From assembly GCA_964017125.1 (NCBI GenBank), contig OZ024903.1:63838578-63902577 (forward strand): a stretch of DNA of 64,000 nt, given 5' to 3'. The position numbers and the translations under genes were made by a program. Below are positions 24,301-34,740 of the stretch, piece after piece (position 1 is the stretch's first letter; every line of letters starts with the position of its first letter). Below the pieces are notes generated by a model, which did no database searches, was not told the DNA's origin, and saw nothing but the letters and a program-made list of their open reading frames with translations. Origin of the DNA: Flabesymbios commensalis (lineage: Eukaryota; Annelida; Polychaeta; Terebellida; Flabelligeridae).

Positions 24301-27300
24301 CCTACTGGTCACAAACCAATCCTACTGGTCACACACCCATCCTACTGCTCACACATCAATCCTACTGGTCACAAACAAATCCTCCTGGTCACACACCAAT
24401 CCTACTGGTCACAAACCCATCCTACTGGTCACTCACCCATCTTACTCGTCACAAACCAATCCTACTGGTCACACACTCATCCTACTGCACACACACTGAT
24501 CATACTGGTCACAAACCCATCCTACTGGTCACAAACCTACTGCTCACACACCCATCCTACTGGTCATACACCAATCCTACTGGTTACAAACCAATCCTAC
24601 TGGTCACACACCCATCCTACTGACCAGTCACAAACCCTTCCTACTGGACACACACCCATCCTACTGGTCACACACCAATCCTACTGGTCACAAACCAATC
24701 CTACTGGTTACAAACCAATCCTACTGGTCACACACCCATCCTACCGGTCACAAACCCTTCCTACTGGTCGCACACCCATCCTACTGGTCACAAACCTATC
24801 CTACTGGTCACTCACCCATCCTACTCGTCACAAACCAATCCTACTGGTCACACACCCATCCTACTGCGCACACACCGATCCTACACCCATCCTACTGGTC
24901 ACACCCAATCCTACTGGTCACAAACCCATCCTACTGGTCACACACCCATCTTACTGGTCACACACCCATCCTACTGCCACTGGTCACACACCCTTTCTAC
25001 TGGTCACAAACCCATCCTACTGGTCACACACCCATCCTACTGGTCACACACCCATCCTACTGGTCACATACCCATCCTACTGGTCACACGTGACATCCAT
25101 CCTACTAGTCACACACCCATCCTACTGCCACTGGTCACACACCCATTCTACTGGTCATAAACCCATCCTACTGGTCACACACCCATCCTACTGGTCACAA
25201 ACCCATCCTGCTGGTCACTCACCCATCCTACTGGTCACAAACCAATCCTACTGGTCACACACCCATCCTACTGCTCACACATCAATCCTACTGGTCACAA
25301 ACCAATCCTACTGGTTACAAATCAATCCTACTGATCACACACCCATCCTACTGGTCACACACCCATCCTACGGGTCAGTCACAAACCCATCCTACTGGTC
25401 CCACACACACCAATCCTACTAGTCACAAACCCATCCTACTGGTCTTACACCCATCCTCCTAGTCACACACCCATCCTACTGGTCACACACCAATCCTACT
25501 GGTCACACACCCATCCTACTGGTCACCCACCCATCCTACTGGTCACAAACCAATCCTACTGGTCACACACCAATCCTACTAGTCACAAACCCATCCTACT
25601 GATCACAAACCCATCCTACTGGTCACACACCAATCCTACTGGTCACAAACCCTTCCTACTGGTCACACACCCATCCTACTGATCACACACCAATCCTACT
25701 GCTCACACACCAATCCTACTGGTCACAAACCCATCCTAATGGTCACACACCAAGCCTACTGGTCACATACCCATCCTACTGGTCACACACCAATCCTACT
25801 GGTCACAAACCCATCCTACTGGTCACACACCCATCCTACTGGTCACACACCCATCCTACTGGTCACATACCCATCCTACTGGTCACACGTGACATCCATC
25901 CTACTAGTCACACACCCATCCTACTGCCACTGGTCACACACCCATTCTACTGGTCATAAACCCATCCTACTGGTCACACACCCATCCTACTGGTCACACA
26001 CCCATCCTACTGGTCACAAACCAATCCTACTGGTCACACACCCATCCTACTGGTCACACACCCATCCTACTGCTCACACATCAATCCTACTGGTCACAAA
26101 CCAATCCTACTGGTTACAAATCAATCCTACTGGTCACACACCCATCCTACTGGTCACAAACCCTTCCTACTGGTCACACACCCATCCTACTGGTCACAAA
26201 GCCATCCTACTGGTCACTCACCCATCCTACTGGTCACAAACCAATCCTACTGGTCACACACCCATCCTACTGCTCACACACCAATCCTACTGGTCACAAA
26301 CCCATCCTACTGGTCACACACCCATCCTACTGGTCACAAACCCTTCCTACTGGTCACACACCAATCCTACTGGTCACAAACCCATCCTACTGAACACACA
26401 CCAATGCTACTGCTCACCCACCAATCCTACTAGTCCCAAACCCATCCTACTGGTCTCACACCCATCCTCCTAGTCACACACCCATTCTACTGGTCATAAA
26501 CCCATCCTACTGGTCACACACCCATCCTACTGGTCACACACCCATCCTACTGGTCACAAACCAATCCTACTGGTCACACACCCATCCTACTGGTCACACA
26601 CCCATCCTACTGCTCACACATCAATCCTACTGGTCACAAACCAATCCTACTGGTTACAAATCAATCCTACTGGTCACACACCCATCCTACTGGTCACAAA
26701 CCCTTCCTACTGGTCACACACCCATCCTACTGGTCACAAAGCCATCCTACTGGTCACTCACCCATCCTACTGGTCACAAACCAATCCTACTGGTCACACA
26801 CCCATCCTACTGCTCACACACCAATCCTACTGGTCACAAACCCATCCTACTGGTCACACACCCATCCTACTGGTCACAAACCCTTCCTACTGGTCACACA
26901 CCAATCCTACTGGTCACAAACCCATCCTACTGAACACACACCAATGCTACTGCTCACCCACCAATCCTACTAGTCCCAAACCCATCCTACTGGTCTCACA
27001 CCCATCCTCCTAGTCACACACCCATCCTACTGGTCACACACCCATCCTACTGGTCACACCCATCCTACTGGTCACATACCCATCCTACTGGTCACACGTG
27101 ACATCCATCCTACTAGTCACACACCCATCCTACTGCCACTGGTCACACACCCAGTCTACTGGTCATAAACCCATCCTACTGGTCACACACCCATCCTACT
27201 GGTCACAAACCCATCCTGCTGGTCACCCGCCCATCCTACTGGTCACAAACCAATCCTACTGGTCACACACCCATCCTACTGCTCACACATCAATCCTACT

Positions 27301-28027
27301 GGTCACAAACAAATCCTCCTGGTCACACACCAATCCTACTGGTCACAAACCCATCCTACTGGTCACTCACCCATCTTACTCGTCACAAACCAATCCTACT
27401 GGTTACACACTCATCCTACTGCACACACACTGATCATACTGGTCACAAACCCATCCTACTGGTCACAAACCTACTGCTCACACACCCATCCTACTGGTCA
27501 TACACCAATCCTACTGGTTACAGACCAATCCTACTGGTCACACACCCATCCTACTGACCAGTCACAAACCCTTCCTACTGGACACACACCCATCCTACTG
27601 GTCACACACCAATCCTACTGGTCGCAAACCAATCCTACTGGTTACAAACCAATCCTACTGGTCACACACCCATCCTACCGGTCACAAACCCTTCCTACTG
27701 GTCGCACACCCATCCTACTGGTCACAAACCTATCCTACTGGGCACTCACCCATCCTACTCGTCACAAACCAATCCTACTGGTCACACACCCATCCTACTG
27801 CGCACACACCGATCCTACACCCATCCTACTGGTCACACCCAATCCTACTGGTCACAAACCCATCCTACTGGTCACACACCCATCTTACTGGTCACACACC
27901 CATCCTACTGCCACTGGTCACACACCCTTTCTACTGGTCACAAACCCATCCTACTGGTCACACACCCATCCTACTGGTCACACACCCTTCCTACTGATCA
28001 CACATCCATCCTACTGGTCACACACCC
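18343..28027. repeat. 9.7-kb minisatellite, 20-bp unit, about 480 copies with higher-order structure
   Basis: Consensus unit CCCATCCTACTGGTCACACA, with common variants CACAAA, CCAATCC, CTGATC, CTGCTC and CTAGTC. Units are degenerate at the left edge (18343-18530) and become regular afterwards. Long blocks are repeated: marker CACGTG words fall at 20107/22153 and 20906/22952 (2,046 bp), and at 22153/25087, 22952/25886 and 24161/27095 (2,934 bp). A 540-bp step is seen at about 23455/23995 and 26389/26929. Because 20 is not a multiple of 3, all three frames of a strand read one 20-residue peptide repeat (THPSYWSHTHPTGHTPILLV), so open frames here are not evidence of a gene. Confidence 0.97.
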
Positions 28028-28290
28028 GTGCGTTGGGCCGTCCGTAAACAATTCGTTTCCGGAGCATATCTCTGAAAGTACTTGTCCGATTGTCTTCAAA
28101 TTTTACACACAACACCCCTAGGGGGTCTAGTTGTGCTTTTTGGGGTATTTGAACTCGAAAAGTACTGGGCCGATGACAGTCATATTGCACATACATGTTC
28201 TCTAAGGTCCCTAGTTGTGCCTTTTCAGGTTTTTGGACCTTGACCTTGAAGTTGACCCAGCACTTTGACCTAATTTATAACAAAGATTTT
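28028..28290 (-). mobile_element. Fragment of the 11-12 kb TIR element, opposite orientation
   Basis: Reverse complement of about 11620-11960. Shared landmarks: GGGCCGTCCGTAAACAATTC, the CCCCTAGGGGGTCTAGTTGT stretch, and AAGGTCCCTAGTTGTGCC. Identity is high by eye. The left edge abuts the 20-bp minisatellite and the right edge runs into the 148-bp satellite. The terminal inverted repeats themselves are absent. Confidence 0.85.
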
Positions 28291-30090
28291 GCGGAATATC
28301 ATGAAAACCGCTCAAGATAGCTACACCATTACTATAAAACAAATTGTGAGGTTTCAGGAGAGGATGCATCTTGCAAAATTTCAAGTCGATAAAATTAAAA
28401 ATGGCCGCCTATCGGCCATTATTCACCTCGACATGCCTGATATTGCGGAATATCATGAAAACCGCTCAAGATAGTTACACCATTAATATCAAATAAATTG
28501 TAAGGTTTCAGAAGAGGATGCATCTTGAAAAATTTGAAGTTGATAAAATTCAAAATGGCCGCCTATCAGCTATTATTCACCTCGACAGGCCTGATATTGT
28601 GGAATATTATGAAAACCGCGCAAGATATCTACACCATTACTATAAAACAAATTGTAAGGCTTCAGGAGAGGATGCATTTTGAGAAAATTCAACTCGTCCA
28701 AGTTCAAAATGGCCGTCAATCGGCCATTATTCACTTTCACATGGCCGTTATTTGGTAAACCGTGCTAGATGGCTAGACCATTACTATAAAACAAAATGTG
28801 TGATTTCAGGAGAGGATGCATCTTGAAAAAATTTGACTCGATAAAATTCAAAATGGCCGCTTATCGGCCATTATTCACTTTCACATGGCCGTTATTTGGT
28901 CAACCGTGCTAGATGGCTAGACCATTACTGTAAAACACAATGTGAGATTTCAGATGAGGATGCATCTTGAAAAAATTTGACTTGATCAAATTTAAAATGG
29001 CCGCCTTTTCGGCCATTGTTCATTTTCACATGGCTGATATTTGGTAAACCGTGCTAGATGGCTAGACCATTACCTGATTACTATAAAACAAAGTGAGTTT
29101 TCGGGGGAGGATGCACCCTGAAAATTTTTAACTTACGAATTCAAAATGGCCGACAATCAGCATTATTTACCTCGATAGGCCTGATATCAGATAAACCGTG
29201 CTAGATAGCTAGACCATTACTATAAAACAAAATGTGACGTTTCGAGAGAGGATGCCTTTTAAAAACTTTCGACTCAATCGAATTCAAAATGACCGCCTAT
29301 CGGCCACTATTTACTTTCACATTGCTGATATTTGGTAAACCGTGTTAGATAGCTGGATCATTACTATAAAACAAAATGTGAGATTACAAGAGAGGATGCA
29401 TCTTGTAAAAAATTGACTTGATCAAATTCAAAATGGCCGTCTATCGGCCATTATTCACTTTCACATAGCCGGTTTTTGGTAACCGTACTAGATGGCTAGA
29501 CCATTACTATAAAACAAAATGTGAGATTTCAGGAGAGGATGCATCTTGAAAAATTTTGACTTGATCAAATTCAAAATGGCCTCCTATCGGCCATTATTCA
29601 CTTTCACATGGGCGATATTTGGTAAACCGTGCTAGATGGCTAGACCATTACTATAGAATGAAATGTGAGATTTCAGCTGAGGATGCATCTTGGCAAATTT
29701 TGACTTGATCAAATTCAAAATAGCCGCCTTTAGGCCATTATTCACTTTCACATGGCCGATATTTGGTAAACCGTGCTAGATGGCTAGACGATTACTATAG
29801 AATAAAATGTGAGATTTCAGCTGAGGATGCATCTTGAAAAATTCTGACTCGATCAAATTCAAAATGGCCCCCTATCGGCCATTATTTACTTTCACATGCC
29901 CAATATTTTGCAAACTGTGTTAGATGTTAGTCCATTACTATAAAACAAAATTTGAGGTTTTGGGGAAGAATGCACCCTAAGTTTTTAACTAATTTATATC
30001 GAATTCAAAATGACCGTAAATCAGCTATTAGTTAACTCGATTGGCCTGATATCGGGTAAACCGTGCCAGATAGGTAGACCATTACTGGGA
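28290..30090. repeat. Satellite of 144-152-bp units, 12 copies, derived from a TIR element
   Basis: The word 'gaggatgca' recurs at about 28361, 28514, 28670, 28813, 28957, 29108, 29250, 29393, 29536, 29680, 29824 and 29969. Each unit contains AATGGCCGCCTATCGGCCAT(T), an 8-bp-armed foldback, plus 'accattactataaaaca' and 'tagatggctagacc'. Units 1-2 are nearest to the two units inside the GPN1-intron element (11290-11600, reverse). Later units diverge in a common direction (ctcaagatagctac becoming gctagatggctaga), as expected if the array grew locally. Confidence 0.9.
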
Positions 30091-30400
30091 TACTGATTAG
30101 GATCATTAATTTCAATGGAGGTTTGCAATCTCTGACAGACTGTCTAGTTCTTATCTTACTCTTAGACTGGGCTTCTTTTTTGACCTAGACTAGGACTACA
30201 TTAATAACCCTATACAAAATTGCTTAAATCAAATTCTAATTCGGAGCGGAGCTCCTGGACTTATGTAGTCTTGTTACATGTTGTTTAAATCTTCAGTAAG
30301 TATGTCAAATTTGATTATTTCTTTGTTATAAATGCCTCTGCCGCGGAGCGAGCGAAATGCATAAAATTTTGTTTTGGTGTTGTCTGTCCGGGTCTGTTCG
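30090..30400. other. Spacer between tandem arrays
   Basis: No gene. Includes 'gcctctgccgcggagcgagc', a GC-rich phrase that looks like part of a dispersed repeat, followed by 'tctgtccgggtctgttcgtc'. Confidence 0.35.
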
Positions 30401-31135
30401 TCTGTCCATCTTGTCATCAAAATAATTTAGCAAACAACTGAAAGTAACAGTTCCATATTAATATGGTCAGTAATAGACCCCATGAAAGTCTAGGTCAAGA
30501 TCAAAGATATGTGACCTTCAGCTATTTTTTTCAATGTCATAGAGGCTAATAAAGAAAAAAGTTTGTTACCTCATTATCTCCTCGCCATCAATTTGTACTG
30601 CATCCATATTTTATACCAGCGATCCATATGATAAAGGTCAAGTTCAAAGACCTTGACATTTTTGTCAAGGTCTCAGAGGCTGATAAATTAAAAATTTTGT
30701 CATGAAGATATCTCCACACCTACAACATGTACAATGTGTATTGCTCCCATATTAATACGAGTGATCCATATGAAGAAACTTAAGTTCAAAGATTGGTGAC
30801 CTTGACATATTCGTCAAGGCCTAAAAGACCAATAAATGCAAAAGTTTGTCAAGAAGATATATCCACACCTACAGTGACATATTGCTTCCATATTATTACA
30901 GGTCTGTGATCCATAGGATGAAACTCAAGGTAAAGTTCAAAGATTGGTGTCCTTGACCTATTTGTCATGGTCACATAGACTGACAGAGGAAAAAGAATGG
31001 TCATGAAGATACAATATAAATAACGGTGATCCACATTACAAAAAATAGGTCATGTTCAAAGATGGACGACCTTGACCTGTTTTATAATGTCGCAGAGTCT
31101 AATAAAGGAAATATGATATTCAAAACTCAGGATCA
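30400..31135. repeat. Tandem repeat, about 142-bp unit, 'gatccatatgataaaggtca'
   Basis: 'gatccata' followed by 'aa..tcaagttcaaaga' and 'gaccttgacat.ttt.gtcaagg' recurs at about 30623, 30767, 30909 and 31027. Units carry paired GACCTTGAC and GTCAAGGTC words that are inverted relative to each other. Copies are diverged. Confidence 0.75.
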
Positions 31136-31279
31136 ATTTCAATGATTAGTGACGGGAAACAATCTTTAAGCCAGCATTGGGCAAATACACGTTGAAGATA
31201 TATTTTAACTTGTCTCTCTGGTTCTTTCCTTAATTATATCCTGGACATTTAGGATTCTAGCCCATGAGGAAGACCAATA

Positions 31280-32180
31280 CACGTAATTTGACCTTGTGGG
31301 CGTGATAACTTGAAAATTTTTCCAAGTATCCTTCTTAAATTTGTTATGCATGTTACAAATGACCAGTTCTCGGAGAAGTTCAATAATGGCTGAAAAAAAA
31401 TGAAAATAGCCGATCTATTGCAATTTTTCGCATTTTATGTCGATAATTTGACCTTGTGGGCGCGATAACTTGAAAAGTTTTTCATGTATCCTGTTCAAAT
31501 TTGCTATGCCTGTTACTAATTGAAAGCAGTTCTCAGAAAACTTTGATGATGGCTGAAAAAAATTCAAAATGGCCGATTTACTGTAATTTTTCACATTTTA
31601 TGTCAATGATTTGACCTTGTGGGCGTGATAATTTGAAAAGTTTTTCATGTATCCTTCCCAAATTTGCTATGCATGTTACAAATGACCAGTTCTCGGCCAA
31701 GTTCGATAATGGCTGAAAAAAATCAAAATTGCTGATTTATTGTGATTTTTCACATTTTACGTCAATGATTTGACCTTGTGGGCGTGATAATTTTCAAAGT
31801 TTTTCATGTATCCTGTTCCAATTTGTTATGCATGGTACTAATAAGCAGTTCTCCGACAAGTTTGATGGCTGAAAAAAAATTCAAAATGGCTGATTTGGTG
31901 CAATTTTTTTGCTTTTTACATCAATAATTTGACCTTGTGGGCACGATAACTTGAAAAGTTTTTCATGTCTCCTTCCCAAATTTGTCATGCACGTTACAAA
32001 TAAACAGTTCAATAATGGCTAAAAAAAACTTCAAAATGACCGATTTATTGCGATTTTTCGCATTTTACTTTAATAATTTGACTTTGATAACATGAAAAGT
32101 TTTTCATTTATCCTGCTCAAATTTGTTATGCATGTTACTAATAAGCAGTTCTCAGACAAGTTCGATAACAGCTGAAAAGA
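31280..32180. repeat. Tandem repeat, about 157-bp unit, six copies
   Basis: 'ttgaccttgtgggcgtgata' recurs at about 31293, 31449, 31610, 31768 and 31927, with a truncated copy near 32080. Each unit also has 'tttttcatgtatcct', 'ttgttatgcatgtta' and 'aatggctgaaaaaaa'. Copies differ by many point changes. Confidence 0.85.
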
Positions 32181-34376
32181 AATTAATAAATAACTTTAAG
32201 TTAATAACTTATTAAGCGGGCTATTGCCGAGTGTGTTCTTGTTGTAGTTGTTATCAGATTGAGTAATATTGTTTCAATTAAAATGTTTTGCAGGGGGATG
32301 CATTCATTTTCGCTCGTATCAAAAAACACATAGTTCTCTAGTTTTTTTATGAACTTCGCTTTTGATTTTTTATTCCAAAACTGTCACGTCAAGTTACATC
32401 CATTTTAGATGTTGTTGGAAATAACCCACCTTCACATGAAGTTTATACAAGGGAAATGTTCAATATATATGTCACTTCAATTCACATTCTTACTGACACT
32501 GATTTATTCATATCTTTGTTACAGATACATGCATTGGTGAAATAGTGATGATGATGAGAGGAGCAGTGATGTCACAAACCGGCTTCATAATAAATAATTT
32601 GTTGCATTTTATATTTCTCTGCCAGTCAAACCTTTTCTTTTTTATGCTTAAGGATAGAGTTCATTTATGCAAGATTAAGCACACATTTATAACATCTATC
32701 TTTTATTATTTGAATGGTAGGCTTTTTAGTTTTACTGTTAAATAGACAAATTTTCTACATATATCATAAAGACGTCCGGTGTATGTATCTGTCTGAATGT
32801 GTCTGAACATCTAAATTTGTTAAGCATAATCAAATATTTGCGAATGTAAATTATTTATCAATATGATATGGGATAAAATCAGATTTGTGTGTCTGGATCT
32901 TTTGGCCTGTTTCTGTGTCTGAATAAGTATGTCTGGATGTGTGTATCTGGGTGTGTATGGCTGTGTCTTAATATCTATTATGTGTCTGAATGTATATTAT
33001 GTGTCTGAATGTATATTATGTCTGTATCAGAATGTGTATATCTGTATATCTTGTATGTGAATGTGTATATGTGTGTCTGAATGTGTATGGATGTATCTTA
33101 CTGTGTATGTCAGTGTCAGTTCTGTGTGTCTGGATTTGTATGTCTTTGTCTGTCTGTTTATACCTGTGTCTGTTTTTAATGGCTGCATCTGGTTTTATCC
33201 ACCTGTACGTGTATGTCAGTATATATTTTGTTTCACTTACAGTATTCTTTATGTATTCTAATAATAAACAAAGTTAAATTACTTTTGTCTTACGTTCCAT
33301 TTTGATCGGCTATCTGAATCATGGCCAGATCGACCATTTTAATCAATGTGGTAAATGAAACACTCAAGATCTTGCAGGGAGTTCAACAAGGTAGCACGCA
33401 TCCTCGAATAAAAGGCAGGTTTTCATATGGGCCCAGCCGTGTTTTAATTTGTGGATCCAAAAAACTGGAATAGTGTCTCATTATACCTTGAAAAACTTCC
33501 CATGCTATATGGTATTAAGATAAAAATATATTTAGAAATATATAAATGTATAAAAACCGACTGAATAAGACGCTTTGACCTGTACACCTGAAGTTTTGGT
33601 TCCCAAAAATATAATCAACACAATTGAAGACGTTTTGGTAAGCATTAAGCCGAAATTTAGTGACAAATTCTTCAATTTTTATAAAAAAAATGTAAATTTC
33701 ACTTTTTAGGGGAAAGTTCAAATTATTTTTATTATTACAAAAAAACTGAAATAGTGTCTCATTATATCTTAAAAAACTCCCAATTTTATATGGTATTGAG
33801 ATAAAAATATTTTTTTAAATATATAAAAACCGACTGAATATGATGCTATCGCCCCAACCACCCAAATTTTCTGTTTTCGCGACAAAAAATAATACAAAAT
33901 TAGGATATTTTCGCCTAAATTTCCATGACATAAATAATTTTCTGAATGACATGTAAATAAATATGTTCCTTAACAAAATGTTGAGCCATTGAAATGTAGT
34001 AACTAGATAAGCCTACATGTATAATGTCAAGTTCATACTTCTGAATGCAAAAATCGTACATTGTGAGCTGTATATCCTCATACCTTCACATTTAGAATGG
34101 GAACCCTGTCCTCTGTGATCCAAAGAATACAATTACATTTTAGTTACTATAGGGTAAAGATTGAAAATATATAGTACATCAAATATTAAACAATATTATA
34201 TAATCAAATTCATTTGTGATTTAAAAGTAGAAAGCGTTTCTGGATGGTTTTCACTAAAACAGGTCAACGTTATTGGGTTGCATAATTTTAACAATGAGTG
34301 TACGGAAGCAGACACTCTTTCCGACCCTCATGAAAGCTGGCATTTTAACTGTCTATTATATCTAATTCAGTATTTG
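32180..34376. other. Intergenic, low-complexity and duplicated segments
   Basis: No gene seen. 32900-33130 is a TG-rich stretch of 'tgtgtctgaatgtatat' words. A segment starting 'tagtgtctcattata' at about 33472 is repeated at about 33751, carrying 'ggtatt(a/g)agataaaaatat' and 'aaaaccgactgaat': a two-copy duplication with 279-bp offset. Confidence 0.5.
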
Positions 34377-34430
34377 GGGTAGCCTTTGTGACTGAGAAGT
34401 AGCATTCGCGGTCTCAGACCACCAGGTCTT
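34377..34430 (+). other. tRNA-like module fragment (SINE head)
   Basis: 'ggtagcctttgtgactgaga' followed by 'gtctcagaccaccaggt' matches the module at 34674-34738 but lacks its B box. Probably a truncated copy of the same SINE. Confidence 0.45.
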
Positions 34431-34563
34431 CATTAAATAAATAAGCATTCTCTATGAGTTCCATCATATGTAGGTGAATGATTGGTAACATATTTATCGG
34501 GATATTTATGCTTGATCAATTTCTACTCACGAATTAAAAGGTGTTCATCTTCAATCACAACAC

Positions 34564-34634
34564 GGGCCTGGTGCAGTGGTTAAAGCCGCTGCTTGGAAAG
34601 TCGGGAGATAGTGGGTTCGAACTCCACTCTGGCC
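34564..34634 (+). mobile_element. tRNA-derived SINE head, Ser-like
   Basis: A-box TGGTGCAGTGG and B-box GGTTCGAACTCC sit at tRNA spacing. The T arm can fold (GTGGG-TTCGAAC-TCCAC with one wobble), and a TTGGAAA segment resembles a tRNA-Ser(GGA) anticodon loop, but the anticodon stem does not pair well. So this is a tRNA-derived repeat and not a working tRNA. Confidence 0.7.
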
Positions 34635-34673
34635 TTCAAGTTTCAAAGAAATAACACAAAGATTCAATATTGT

Positions 34674-34738
34674 GGGAAGCCTTTGGGACTGAGAGGTGAC
34701 GTGCTCGGCCTCAAACAACCAGAGTTCGAATCCTGTGT
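34674..34738 (+). mobile_element. Second tRNA-like module with canonical B box
   Basis: Contains GAGTTCGAATCC (B box) preceded by 'gactgagaggtgacg', an A-box-like word. No complete cloverleaf. It ends within a few bases of the first unit of the satellite that follows. Confidence 0.6.
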
Positions 34739-34740
34739 TT

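Noticed and set aside
18254-27433. Many long open frames such as repeats of THPSYWSHTHPTGHTPILLV
   Set aside because: They follow from a stop-free 20-bp unit read in rotating frames. Starts are at arbitrary variant positions, and there is no splice or regulatory context.
18343-28027. CRISPR-like regular repeats
   Set aside because: No alternation of constant repeat and unique spacer; the units are contiguous and the context is eukaryotic.
28289-28474. 61-codon frame also found at 11416-11601 ([20 protein letters not shown])
   Set aside because: Conservation is that of the DNA repeat unit. Other units break or change the frame, and there is no known family.
33340-33420. Reverse-transcriptase-like GVQQGSTHP
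   Set aside because: A single short match with no other RT motif in order nearby.
34564-34634. Functional tRNA-Ser gene
   Set aside because: A and B boxes and a foldable T arm are present, but the anticodon stem does not pair and related modules lie next to it, as in a SINE.
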